Positions 22,451-33,589 of a stretch of 64,000 nucleotides of DNA are shown here, piece after piece; positions within the stretch are counted from its first letter, which is position 1, and each line of letters begins with the position of its first letter. The DNA is from Callorhinus ursinus (lineage: Eukaryota > Chordata > Mammalia > Carnivora > Otariidae): positions 13,710,617-13,774,616 of the forward strand of contig NW_020313285.1 of assembly GCF_003265705.1 (NCBI RefSeq), written 5' to 3'. The position numbers and the translations under genes are program-made. Below the pieces are notes generated by a model, which saw nothing but the letters and a program-made list of their open reading frames with translations, was not told the origin of the DNA and searched no databases.

Positions 22451-22690
22451 ATAAAAATGATACATAACTTGGGGCACCTGGGTGGTACAGTTGGTTAAGC
22501 ATCCAACTCTTGGTTTCAGCTCAGGTTGTGATCTCAGGGTCCTGAGATCGAGGCCTTTGTCGGCGTCTGCGCTCAGCACAGAGTCTGTGTGAGATGCTCT
22601 TTCTCCTTTTCCCTCTGCCCCTCTCACTTGTGCTCTCTTTCTCTCTCTCAAATAGACAAATAAATCTTTAAAAAATAAATAAAAATGATG
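22451..22690 (+). mobile_element. SINEC
   Basis: Head at 22471 (ggggcacctgggtggtacag), diverged middle, CT-rich zone, tail 'aaataaatctttaaaaaataaat'. 'ataaaaatgat' occurs before the head (22451-22461) and after the tail, giving a partial TSD. Confidence 0.88.
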
Positions 22691-23084
22691 CGTGTTCATT
22701 AAAAATTTAAAATGAAAGAAAAAGAGCAAAACAAGTTATTTGAAATGTTGCTCTATTAAATATATTTGGATAGAAAGATAAAAATGTAACAGTGGAATTA
22801 TGTTGCACATGAGATTTTTCAATCAAGATTTTAAATTTCTCTTCACTTAAATGTGATAGACAGGAACTAGACAATGGAAACTGAAGCGAATATTGAGGTT
22901 TGCTAAGTGTTTCTTTACCATGAAAGCTATTTTTTTAAAGTGTTTTAAGGTTATAAAAATTATCAGAGTGATCCGGTTGGGGTTATTAGTTTTCCAAGTC
23001 CATATTTCAAATTTGACAATATTAATGTAATCATGATTATGAAAGCTGAGGTGTTCCTATACGTAACCTATTTTTCCCCCTGCC

Positions 23085-23560
23085 TGTGGCGGACAGATTT
23101 TAAAGTGGATCCCGCTTCTCTCCACCTCCTGGAACTCTTGCCCTTGTGTATTCTTCTTTTTGAGTATGGACGTGACCTTTGACTTGTATCTAACCAGCAG
23201 AACACAGCAAATGTTATAGGATGTTACCTCCATGATGACATTACATAAGATATTAATGCCTGGGACACCTGGGTGGCTCAGTCGGTTAAGCGTCTGCCTT
23301 CAGTTCAGGTTATGCTCTCAGCGTCCTGGGATCGAGCTCCCCATGGGGCTCCCTGCTTGGTGGGGAGTCTTCTTCTCCCTCTGCTCCTCCCCTCTGCTCG
23401 TTCTCTCTCTCTCTCAGATAAATAAAATCTTAAAAAAAAAAAAACCAAAGATGTTAACATCTTTCTTGCTAGGACTCAGATCCTTGCAGACTCTTGGACC
23501 AGAAACCTCTGTTTCTTGCTGCGTATTGGACAGAGCCACCCTAAGTTTCATCCTCCAGGG
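23085..23560 (+). mobile_element. MLT1-like LTR fragment split by a SINE
   Basis: 'gtggatcccgcttctctccacc', 'cttgcccttgtgtattct' and 'gacttgtatctaaccagcagaa' match a common mammalian MaLR-type LTR. It resumes after the SINE as 'gatgttaacatctttcttgctagg'. Strongly diverged. Confidence 0.5.
23250..23455 (+). mobile_element. SINEC
   Basis: Body about 23262-23444, with a clear head and body and an A-tail ending in 12 or more A. Flanks 'aagatattaatg' and 'aagatgttaaca' form an imperfect TSD. Confidence 0.9.
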
Positions 23561-23561
23561 C

Positions 23562-23587
23562 TTTTTTTTTTTTTTTTTTTTTTTTTT
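23562..23587. repeat. 26-bp T homopolymer
   Basis: Uninterrupted run of T, possibly the tail of a minus-strand retrocopy. No AATAAA complement or TSD was found next to it. Confidence 0.7.
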
Positions 23588-25568
23588 GTAGGAGAGTTAA
23601 TGGAATAGCTTCTTGATTAGTCAAAGCCAGCAGTGGGAAATTTTTGGTGAGACAGTCAAATGATTTCACTTGTAGATGTTCTTTGCGAGAAAGGAATGAA
23701 ATTTTAAGTCTCATTCCATCCTTAAAGTTGACCCTATTGCTTATCCTCTGAGTTGGAAATCTGAGAAGAGAAGGGAGTCTGGGTAGTGGGAGGCTCAAGT
23801 TACTTAGATTTTATACATTACTTGGCAGGGAAGCTACTTAGAAGCAGGAGTCACGTTATTTTTATACTTGCTCATACCTTAAAAAGCCATCAGTCATTGG
23901 AAGCAACCTTCTGGATGCCAGAACTGTCAAAACTTGTGTTTTGAAAATCAGCATTAAAATTCTGAGTTTCTTCCTAATTTCAGTGGTCATACTTATTTAA
24001 TTTCAAACACATGGATTTATCTCCTTAATAATGAAAATTAATTTGTGTAGGTGGCATTTGAAACTTTTGCCTGTTCCACATCCCCTCTCCCTTTGTGAGT
24101 TTAGCTTTTCTAATTTCGCTTGATTTGGGTTGGACTGCCAATCATGTGGCCCCCACTTCCGCAGCTAGAGGGGTGAGAGCATGAGCCAGTGTGATCAAGC
24201 CACAACAGTGATGGGACTTCGTAGTATTCACCCTCAGGAGAGACGGGAGCCATTTTGGAAATTGCGGTCAATATTGAAGAAGATACTAGACTTTTTATTT
24301 AACTACTTTGAGTCCGGTTTCTGTCACTTGACAGAAAGTGATTATGACAAATGCAATTTGTTTTGCATTTGGAAATCTTGACAATAAACACCTCTGCTTT
24401 TGGCTTCTCTATTAAACTGGATGTATTGGTTTTGTTTCCTGGTAATTCTACCCTGATTAAATTAGTTGTATCTTAGTTACTGAAGCAGGGATGTGTAACA
24501 GGATCTTTTATTATGTGTTGTAGATTGAATGAGAAATCCTCAATGGGAGTGTTAATAGCTCTTTGTGTCCTCAATGATAAATAGAAATTATATTTGAGGT
24601 AGTTAAGTATCTTCACAATTTTTAGGGCATAAATGATAACAAAGACTAACTTGTTTTAAAGAGCCTAAAATATCTTTATTTTTTTGTAATGATTAAACTG
24701 ATAATGCATGCATTTTTAACTTACACAAAACAGTGAAATTCATTAAGAAAGTGAATGCTTCCAGTATTTAAGGATGGATTTTATGAGATGAAATGGTCAG
24801 AAATATTTGTCAAATAAAATACTGTAAAAATAAAAAACAGTGATTTTACATTTTCCCAGGGTATTTTGATAGAGTTTGTCAACAGAACTCTGTCCAATAT
24901 CCTTGCTTTTTAAATATTGGTTATATAGCTCTAAAACCTATGCTTTTATCTGTTGTGTAATGTTACGGCCTAAGCGCTCAGGGAGTATTTGTTCTTGATT
25001 ATCAGACGTTAAAGAAAAGCTTGCTTAATACATTCGTAAATCTCAATCTTCTTTTTCCTGTTGCTGTTTGACCTTCAGACACTTCCCATCCTTTATTCCA
25101 GACTCTTCATTCACTAATTTTCATCCCTCCATTCATATACTAAACTCATATTTATTAAGGACTTATACGCTACACATTAGAAGTGTTATTACAGTAGATA
25201 AGAACCTTGACCTCATGCAGTGATGGTCTCTTGATTTATTTTTACTGAAGTGTTTAAACTCAAGATGAACTTGAGTCATCAAAATGCTCAGCATCATGAT
25301 CCATTTATTTTAAAGCTGATGTTTCTTATTATCCACTAATACCTGTTCGTGTTAGAAAACCAAGTAATTAGAAAACAGAAAAAGTGGTGGTAAAATACAA
25401 AAGCTTAATACTCTGCTAGAGTGGAGTGTGGTATTGCGTACATCATGCATATGATATGTGTTTGGGGAACACACACACACACACGCACACGGCAATATGG
25501 GTCCACCTTGAAGCATAATGCTCAGGGGAAAAAGGAAGAACAGTATATGTAACCCAATATTATTTATT
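23588..25568. other. Mostly unique sequence with old repeat traces
   Basis: At about 24100-24480 there is a diverged element-like stretch ('gagtccggtttctgtcacttgacag'). At about 25130-25230 there is an ancient 'tatttattaaggacttatac'-type repeat. A short (AC)n lies at 25470-25487. No gene is supported. Confidence 0.4.
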
Positions 25569-25733
25569 AAAATACAGACATACACGTGATCCCAGGGCCC
25601 TGGGATCGAGCCCCACGTCGGGCTCCCTGCTCAGCGGGAAGCCTGCTTCTCCCTCTCCCACTCCCCCTGCTTGTGTTCCCGCTCTCGCTGTCTCTCTCTC
25701 TCTCTGTCAAAAAAAAAAAAAAAATACAGACAT
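25569..25733 (+). mobile_element. 5'-truncated SINEC with perfect 13-bp TSD
   Basis: The element starts at 25582 inside the SINE body ('gtgatcccagggccctggg'); the tRNA-like head with the A and B boxes is absent. It ends in a 15-A tail. 'aaaatacagacat' flanks it exactly at 25569-25581 and 25721-25733, so the truncation happened during integration rather than by later deletion. Confidence 0.92.
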
Positions 25734-26039
25734 TCAAAGAACAACAGTTTGTACAAGAACATACCATAACTAAAAGACACACCATAAGGTCACAAGAACG
25801 ACTGTCTATGAGGCACGACTAGGGCACGGGAATGGGGATAAAAGAGAATCAGTAATCACATGAAGGAGAGGGGACTTTGAACAGATGAATGGCAGTAATG
25901 CCCTGGGCATTGAGATGGCTGACTCATTCTTTTCCACCTGCGGTTCCTGCCTCATGAAAGATAGAGATGGTTATATTAGAAATTACGTAAGGGTGCACAT
26001 ATAGAAATAAAATATCCTTACCTTCTTGCTGTTTAAAAA

Positions 26040-26340
26040 TTCCTGTTTAGGAATTCCTGGTAGGAATAAGCATTTCCTCATGGTGGTCTATAAAAATAAA
26101 TATATTTTAATGTTTCCATTATACAAAACACCCAGATCTCCTACTCTTGGATATTTAGGTTGCCTTGAATATTTTATTATTGCAAATAAAAATGTTAGGA
26201 ACATTTATATGGTTAAAATCTATCATAATGTTTTAGGAGATTTGTAATTATTGACTAAATATGATTGGTTTAAGGCTTTTGATAACAATGCTCTATTTTC
26301 TCTAACAAGATAATACTGGTATATATTCTCAACCTTCTTT
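26040..26340. repeat. Possible old DNA-transposon or LINE fragment
   Basis: 'ggatatttaggttgccttgaatattttattattgc' resembles a widespread mammalian 'acatttaggttgtttcc' repeat, and a comparable piece occurs at about 26860-26960. The family is uncertain. Confidence 0.3.
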
Positions 26341-26494
26341 TCTAAAACATAAATTTATTACTTTATTTTTTAGCTCTTCTTTCATGACATCTTTGTCTTT
26401 TTTCTAAGATTCAAATCATATAAAATACTATTTTTATAATCTCTCCTCCCCCTTTCCCCCCCATTGTGTTCCCTTATTTTCCAGATGTTCTTGT

Positions 26495-26716
26495 TTGCTT
26501 GGGACTTTATTTTTTTATTTTTTTTTAAAGATTTTATTTGTCAGAGAGAGAGAGAGAACACAAGCAGGGATTGCTGCAGGCAGAGGGAGAAGCAGGCTCC
26601 CCGCTGAGCAGGGAGCCCGATGTGGGACTCGATCCCAGGACCCTGGGATCATGACCTGAGCCGAAGGCAGGCACTCAACTGACTGAGCCACCCAGGTGTC
26701 CTTGTTTGGGACTTTA
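26495..26716 (-). mobile_element. SINEC, 15-bp TSD
   Basis: Minus-orientation SINE, body about 26510-26701. Flanks 'ttgcttgggacttta' (26495-26509) and 'ttgtttgggacttta' (26702-26716) match at 14 of 15. Confidence 0.92.
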
Positions 26717-26991
26717 ATTCTATATGCTTGATAGGAGCTGTATTTTGTCTTTTATTGAAAAAGAACATGTAATGAAAAATATTTTAAAGAGTGTTTAACT
26801 TTAAAAACTTCATTTTGAGAACTTACTCTTTTAGTTTTTGGGGTGGTGGGGAATCTTGAATGCTGCAGTCAATATCTTTATACCTAAATTTTATACAATG
26901 TATAGACAGATTATAATTTGCTTTGTTCTAATAACTTTTATTTTAGCAGTTTGATGAAGTATGCCTTAAAAATTTTATATGGAATTGGCTT

Positions 26992-27215
26992 CATGGCAGG
27001 CCTGGGTGGCTCAGTTCATTGAGTTTCCTAGTCTTGATGTCCACTCAGGTCATGATATCAGGGCTGTGGGATCCCGCCCTCGCCCCCATCGGGCTCCACG
27101 CTCAGCAGGGAGTCTGCTTGCGATTCTCTCTCCTTCCCCCTCTGCCCCTCCCCTTGCTCAGGTGCACACATGTGTACTCTCTCAGTTAAATACATCTTAA
27201 AAGAAAAAAAATAAT
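26992..27215 (+). mobile_element. SINEC, diverged
   Basis: Sense copy with head 'ggcctgggtggctcag', an aberrant segment after the A box, a normal 'catgatatcagggc' body, CT-rich zone and 'cttaaaagaaaaaaaa' tail. The TSD is not readable. Confidence 0.8.
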
Positions 27216-27259
27216 GGGCCATTCATTCATAGCTTTCATACATGGTATTCAGAGTAGCC

Positions 27260-27320
27260 AAGCAGCATTTAAGATAACTTCTTAGTCTGTTGGAAAGCCT
27301 CACTTACAATACTTGTAATT
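27260..27320 (+). repeat. 61-bp dispersed repeat, copy A
   Basis: About 80% identical to 28842-28902 in the same orientation, sharing the block 'taacttcttagtctgttgga'. Neither copy falls in an element I recognise. Confidence 0.6.
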
Positions 27321-28841
27321 CACCCCCACTGTCAAAACAGCCAGGAAGTTATCCAGACTGCTTTCCTGTATCTCTACGTAAGACTGAGGAGATCAGGGGT
27401 GCACTCATCGGGTAAATTTATACGCAGGAATTAATCAGCCATCACTGACTGAGCATAGAGTGTGGACAGCAGATCCTGTGTGCTACAATAGGAAGATGGA
27501 GGGGGGAGAAAAAAAGGCACATCCTTTGTCTTCCAAGAACCTTGAATCTGACTGGGGAGACATGACAACATACTGGGAAAAAGACGTCAGGTTGTAAGGT
27601 AGCCGTGTGCTGTCTGGGAAGGAGAAGAAGTAATACTATAGGAATTTCCTAGATGGTGGTACATTCTAGAAGCGTCAGAGCAGGTGTTGGGGCAATGCTG
27701 AGGTTTGAAGAGCAGGTAGGAGTTAGAAGGATGGAGAGAAGTCGGGAGGGTGTGTGCAGTGGGTAAGAACGGTGGGGGTTTGAAGGAATGAGGAAGGACA
27801 TAGTAGATCATAGTGCTCCAGAAAGCCCAGCACTGTGATTGAATCAGACAACAGGAGGCGAAACCCTCACAGAGGCTGCATGGTGGAAAGGGGCTGGGTT
27901 ATAGGGGTGAAAATTCCTCTTCAAAATGGGGAGCTTTCTACCACTCGTGTGAGGGACCGCTCTCCGAACAACAGAAGCTTCCAAGTTTCTGAGCAGGTGT
28001 GTTTATTCACTAGTCAATTTACAAATAAAAACCAGGGACATTTTCTTTAGTTGGTGTTAGGTATGGGTTTTGACTTGGTTAGTAATAATTTCTTCATCTC
28101 ACAGATGATTTTCTCAAATGTTTCTGAAAAATATCCCAAGTAATATGTCCATGAAGAAGGGAGGGAGGGTAGGCAGGAGAGAGAACAGAACTCGGTGAGT
28201 AGGAAGGGTCTAGAAAATGATGCTGAGAGCAAGTGAGCTTTGCACTCAGGAGGGGCATGTGCCCCAGGAAAAGTACTTTCAGAAAATGAGATTAAAACCA
28301 GTGAGATTCTATATACCTAGAAGTGAAAATATGATGTAGAATTTCTAAGTGATTGACAAACTAATGGCAATGGAAAAACAAGAGCACCCTCCCTGCGGAA
28401 AAATAAAATCACTAGAACCCGAGTTTATCCAGAAAAATCAAAGTGACAGGGCCATGCTTCAGCGTTTTTATTCATTCTTAACAAATTGAGAATCTTACCC
28501 GCAAGTGGCAAAGCATGATGGATGAGAATGGGGATAAGCATTTGCCAGAAATTACTGAAGTACTGTTGTAGCAAAAAGAGTATGTGTGGTCAGCTCCTGT
28601 GCTTTATTATTGCAGTACTAAAACTTTAAAATTTCTTGCCTTGTGTCAGACATTAAATTCCCTAACTTGGGCTGGGAAAAGAGCAGGCTAAAGCCTAGGT
28701 ACTGGTAGATTCTTTAATCTGAGGTTGTGTGGCAAGCCTGAAAATGGAACTGGTGTTTTCGAGCTCGCATTGAGTGTGCTTTAGAAAATTTATAGAATTG
28801 GCAATTATTCCTCGTTTTCAAATACAGAATTTAAGATTGAA
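27321..28841. other. Largely unique sequence
   Basis: An ancient LINE-like trace at about 27430-27570 ('actggggagacatgacaacatac'). Short open frames at 27587-27811, 27835-28050 and 28047-28232 carry no recognisable domain. Confidence 0.4.
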
Positions 28842-28902
28842 AAGCAGTGTTTAAGGTAACTTCTTAGTCTGTTGGAAGACATCACCTATAATACTTAAAA
28901 TT
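28842..28902 (+). repeat. 61-bp dispersed repeat, copy B
   Basis: Partner of 27260-27320 about 1.58 kb away, with roughly 12 mismatches and no large gap. Confidence 0.6.
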
Positions 28903-29124
28903 TTACATATGTTAGAGAAGACATCATTTTAGTTCACCTTTAACAAGACGATTGTTCATTCACACAGATTCAAAATGTTAGAAATAAAACAGGAAGTCTG
29001 AACATTCTTATCTGGGCTTTCATCCCATAAATTAAGATTTATTCAGGAAGGCCTGCATCTGCTTCTGTTGGTGTAACCATCTGTAATGTGAACTTGAACA
29101 AGCTTATCGATGGCATCCCTTTTT

Positions 29125-29345
29125 GTTAGGGATTGGCACTCTTTTTCTGTAAAGTGCCAGAGAGTGAATAATTTCTGTTATCCAGAGGGGCTAGATGGTC
29201 TCTGTCACAACTGCTCAGCTCTGTTGCTGTAGCCTTAAGAGCCGCCGTGGACAATAAGCAATGAGTGGTGTGAGTGTGCTCAGGAAAACTTGCCAAAAAC
29301 GGGGGGTGGGGGGCAATTTTCCCAGCAGACTAGTTTACTGACCCT
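29125..29345 (+). mobile_element. hAT-type non-autonomous DNA transposon (MER type)
   Basis: 'ggcactctttttctgtaaagtgccag', 'ggtctctgtcacaactgctcagctctg', 'agccgccgtggacaataagc' and 'agtttactgaccctg' follow in the order of the common hAT-derived MER repeat related to the fragment at 16.6 kb. Nearly full length and old. Confidence 0.65.
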
Positions 29346-29823
29346 GATCTATGTTTTCAGAGAAACTTAAACAGAGAACCAAGTGAAAGAAATAGAGAAT
29401 CAGCTATTTCAGAGTTTCAGGCTGCAGTTTCCATTGCACTTTTCTCTTCTTGTTGCCTAATTAGTGTGATTTTTAAAAATCTGTATGAATTATTTCTGTT
29501 ATTTAAAAAAGAAACCATTGGAATTAATAACTCTAAGAGAATAAAAATCTCAACTTTAAAAAAATTTTAATCTTAACTATTTCTTAGAAAAAAGGAATTT
29601 TTTTCTAGAATACGTACATTGCATATAAGCTTACATAATTTCTGCAATTCTTAGCACTATCTTAATATCCTTATTTTAGTTTATTAAAAAAAGGTAGGAC
29701 AAGCCTTTGGCACAAATTCGGTCCATGTTCCTGCAGGGCAAACGAAGGGGAGAGACCTAGAAAAAGACCCCAGCCAAAGAACTGAAGGAATCACTGACAT
29801 GACTTAATGCTTTTACTGTTTTT

Positions 29824-30082
29824 GAAAATGGGGGGTGATGGGCACCTGGGAGGCTCAGTTGGTTAAGCATCTGCCTTTGGCTCAGGTCGTGATCCCGGGG
29901 TCCTGGGATCGAGTCCCGCATCGGTCTCCTTGCTCAGCAGGAGCCTGCTTCTCCCTCTGCCTGCCACTCCCCCTGCTTGTGCTCTCTCTCTTTCCCTCCC
30001 TCTCTCTCTCCCTCCATCCCTCTCTCTCTCTCTCTGACAAATAAATAAATCTTTAAAAAAAAAAAAAGAAAATGGTGGGTGA
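29824..30082 (+). mobile_element. SINEC, 15-bp TSD
   Basis: Body 29839-30067 with an extended CT-rich zone (29980-30036). Flanks 'gaaaatggggggtga' (29824-29838) and 'gaaaatggtgggtga' (30068-30082) match at 14 of 15. Confidence 0.93.
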
Positions 30083-30364
30083 AAGTCATAGACAGAGTGG
30101 TGGCTTGTGTGTAAGTGGTGAAAGGCCAGATGGAAAATGAGATGTATGGTTTCCCTTATGGCAGGAAAGGAGTAGAGAAGGGGAAGAAGCGTTTGAGTAT
30201 ATATGTCTTAGGCATTGTGCTAGAGTCTTTTGTTCTTGCTGTTGCTGTTTTGTAAACAGAATCGGTCATAGTAAAAAATTGTATTTAAACTTGGTCTTGT
30301 TGTGAATCTCAAATTTGAGCTCTTGCTGTGTTAGAGGTTTTTGAACTGTAAAAGCAACCAACCA

Positions 30365-30505
30365 AGGTATTTTTGCCTCCTTATTTGCAGCTGAGAGAAC
30401 TAAAGCTCAGAAAAGTTATTTTCACAGTAAATAGCAGAGCCAGCATTGAAACTGGAGCCATGTAATTACAAAGCCCTGCCTTCTTCCACTGCGCTACATT
30501 GTACA
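30365..30505 (-). repeat. MIR
   Basis: The plus strand shows the complement of the MIR core: 'ctgagagaactaaagctcag', 'cacagtaaatagcagagcc' and 'ttcttccactgcgctac'. Confidence 0.75.
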
Positions 30506-30614
30506 GATGTGATTCTTGAAGGCCCTGGAATGTCCGAGGCAGACAGCAGCGTCTTGGAGAAGTCTGGGGATGGCTTTCTTCTGCAGTCTGGGTTGACTCT
30601 TAAGGATGCATGGC

Positions 30615-30640
30615 TTTTTTTTTTTTTTTTTTTTTTTTTT
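30615..30640. repeat. 26-bp T homopolymer
   Basis: Uninterrupted T-run. No attached element or TSD was recognised. Confidence 0.7.
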
Positions 30641-31499
30641 AGTGTGAAGGGGATGATGTTACTCAGGAATTGTAGAGGCCAGATGGTGCCATTTAACTCT
30701 GAGGCAAAGTGGACATAATTACTTCAAGAGTGCCTTGACCCTCAGATACCTGCAGATGGCTAATAAATCCGGGTGTACAAATGGTGAGATAGGTAAATGA
30801 CTAATTTGGATGTGACTCAGCTTGTAGGAAACACCCCTTCCCCCCGCCAAAAAAAAAACTTCCAGTCTGGGCAAACAGAACATTGATGTCAGCTATTGCA
30901 ATGGAAAAATCAGTTCTTCACCCAGTTTACAGATCAAAGCCAGTTCACTGACCCAGAACCCACTGATTAAAGATCCTCTGGAAGGACCTTGCAAAGCCAC
31001 GAGGACATAAGATAGACATTCCTCTGATCCTTTCCCAAAGGAATGTACAGGCTTTTGCCAGGTTAACTGTGAACTAGAAGGAGTGGAATATTCAAACTGA
31101 TTGCAGATTCTCAGATACAGTGGCTTGAGCTGTTCCCTCTACTGTGCCATCGGAAACACCATCACGGCTCTGCACTAGGAAAGGAAGTGAAGGAGAGGTT
31201 GGAGTTCTGGCACAAGATAATCTTACAGCGCTTCTGGTGGGTGCCTGTGTGTAGGGAAAGAGGGGTACACACACGGACTAAGTAACTGACAGAAAAGTCA
31301 CTTTTTTTTTTTTTTTGCTGACTTATAAAGTAACAGCCAATAAAATCCAAGTAAAAAGTGCCAAATGGGAAATTTTCCATCCTTTCAAAGAAGTTAAGTC
31401 TGAAGCAACATCACATTGCACCCAGAATTTCAAAAGATTATCCCCATCTTCATAGACTTAAAGGACTTAGGAACAAGGGTTCCCACTATATTTCTTCTA

Positions 31500-32010
31500 A
31501 TTGACCTATTTGTACCCCCCCGAAAGAGACGAATTCTAGTAGATGATGGTGTTGCTCATAAACTGATCCAAGTAGTAGTCCCAGACCCAGCTGCTCTACT
31601 GGACCTATTGTTTTAGGCAGATTGACAATAGCTCTGGCATTTAGAATGTACTGTTTTTCTGTTAAATGTGTTCTTCTCAATTTCCATTAGGGGGATCAGC
31701 AATAATTTACATTCATATGGAAAGAGAAGCAAGAGATACTTATTTTCCTGCTATGGGCTATGTTCTTCCTGATGGGTGTCACAGCAAAGTTTGCAGGGAC
31801 CTTTGTCATCTTGCTATTCTAATAGAACATCCTGCCTGTAAATTTTATTAATGGCATCATGCTACATAGATCAAGTAGCAGGAGTTGGCAAGTATTGTAC
31901 AAGTATTCCGAAACTAACAAGAAGGCATATGCATTTGAGAGGGTAGGTAATAAGCCCCATGAAGATTCAGGGTTAGCAATATTGGTGAAGTCTGTGGCTT
32001 GGTAGATCAT
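31500..32010 (+). pseudogene. ERVL reverse transcriptase relic
   Basis: An open piece upstream reads RILVDDGVAHKLIQ. It is followed by an LPDGCHSKVCRDLCHL-like palm segment and then the active-site region FINGIMLHRSSSRSWQ, with FING encoded at 31844-31855. The tyrosine and both catalytic aspartates of the YxDD box are gone. The downstream stretch (LYKYSETNKKAYA) is well preserved, so assignment to reverse transcriptase is firm although the enzyme is dead. Frameshifts separate the pieces. Confidence 0.7.
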
Positions 32011-32256
32011 CTTTACTACTGACCACTAATCAAGTGACAAGGTACACTGCATATAGCAGTAATGCTCAGTCCCACTTATTGGGTGACTTAGAAGACCGGC
32101 AAGTTAGACAGGGGCTTGGAGGAAGGGAAAGGGTCTACAACAGGTTAAGTAGAAGTTTCCTTGATAGAAAGGGATGCTTGTGGTAGCCATTGCAATCCCC
32201 AATCAAGAGGTAAAGTGCAGACTTTGAGAATTTTTTTTTCTTTTCTTTTCTTTTTT

Positions 32257-32688
32257 AAGATTGATTGTTTGATTTTATTTTTATTTTTATAAAGATTTTC
32301 TTTATTTATTTGACAGAGAGAGACACAGTGAGAGAGGGAACACAAGCAGGGGGAGTGGGAGAGAGAGAAGCAGGCTTCCTGCGGAGCAGGGAGCCCGATG
32401 CGGGGCTCGCTCCCAGGACCCTGGGATCACGACCTGAGCCAAAGGCAGATGCTTAACGACTGAGCCACCCAGGCGCCCCTGATTTATTTAGTTTAGAGAG
32501 AACATGCACACAAACAGGAGCAGCAGAGGGAGAGGGAGAGAGAATTTGAAGCAGATGCAGACTCTGCGCTGGACATGAAGCCTGACAAGGGGCCCAATCT
32601 CACCACTCTGAGATCACGACCTGAGCTGACGCTGATCAAGACTAAGACGCTTAAGTGGCTGTGCCACCCAGGTGCCCCGCAAGGCCTT
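32257..32688 (-). mobile_element. Outer SINEC, split by an inner SINEC
   Basis: Older minus-orientation SINE. Its A-tail side lies at 32257-32290 and its body and head at 32485-32688 (ending 'gccacccaggtgcccc'). It was interrupted by a younger SINE of the same orientation. Confidence 0.85.
32291..32479 (-). mobile_element. Inner SINEC (nested)
   Basis: Young-type SINE ('gacacagtgagagagggaac', 'gagcccgatgcggggctcg') inserted near the A-tail of the outer SINE. Short imperfect 'tgattttattt' / 'tgatttattta' flanks suggest the TSD. Confidence 0.9.
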
Positions 32689-32689
32689 T

Positions 32690-32820
32690 TCTTCTGCAGT
32701 GGAAAAGTATTCACCATTTCAAAAATAGCTCCTGGCCTTTTCTGGGGCCTTGGTAAAGACTTAGTCCCTGACCGTGGAATGCCAAATGACTTTGTAACCA
32801 CTATACTTACCACGACTTGA
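32690..32820 (+). pseudogene. ERVL RNase H-like relic
   Basis: In one plus-strand frame a short stretch reads VEKYSPFQK, stop, LLAFSGALVKT, stop, SLTVECQMT. I match this to the start of the ERVL RNase H/connection region. Two in-frame stops in about 100 bp show decay. Confidence 0.5.
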
Positions 32821-33019
32821 GTTTCCTTATATCCACTATTATTATTAATAATAATAATGATAATATTCTTTTCTAGCTTTCATTCTAGTAAAGTCACTAA
32901 TTATGTGGTCATAATCAAGATTTTTCACATAATTTGTTTCTATTGTAAGTCTTTAAAATTAGATTTCCTTTTCTTTCAATAGTGATGTTTTTTGGGGTGT
33001 TTTTGTTTGTTTGGTTTTG

Positions 33020-33580
33020 GTTTTTTTTGAAGTAATAGTAGGGGACTTGACCACTCTACTCCTATCCATGGATAGAACATCCAGACAGAAAATCTAAAGA
33101 AACAATGTCTTTGAGTGATGCATTAGATCAGACAGACATAATATATATATATAGAATAGAACATTCCATCCCAAAACAACAGAATACACATTGTTTTCAA
33201 GTACACATGAAACATTCTGCAGAACAGATCATGTATTAAGCCATAAACAAGCCTCAATAAATTTAAGAGGATTGAAATCATACCATGCATCTTTTCCAAT
33301 AACAACAGTAATGAAACTAGAAATACATGCCAAGGAAAAAGAAACACAAACATGTGGAGACTAAAAAAGAGGATACTAAACAACTAATGGGTAAGTGAAA
33401 CAGTCAAAGAAGAAATAAAAAAAATAGATGGAAACCAATGAAAATGAGAACACAACAGTCCAAGACCAGAGTGAAAGCAGCTCTAAGAGGGAAGTATACA
33501 ACAATATAGGCCTACCTCAATAAACAAGAAAATGCTCAAACAATCTAACCTTACAAAACAGGAACTAGAAAAAAACCAAA
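33020..33580 (+). mobile_element. L1 ORF2 (endonuclease region) fragment
   Basis: 'agaacattccatcccaaaac', 'gaatacacattgttttcaag', 'acagatcatgtattaagcc' and 'gctctaagagggaagtata' correspond to the endonuclease C-terminus and following linker of L1 ORF2 in sense orientation. Both L1 ends are missing and no TSD is seen. It sits inside the ERVL remnant. Confidence 0.75.
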
Positions 33581-33589
33581 CAAAGCCCA

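Noticed and set aside
23562..23587. 26-T run as a minus-strand retrocopy tail
   Set aside because: No AATAAA complement at the expected distance and no TSD, unlike the candidate at 6608.
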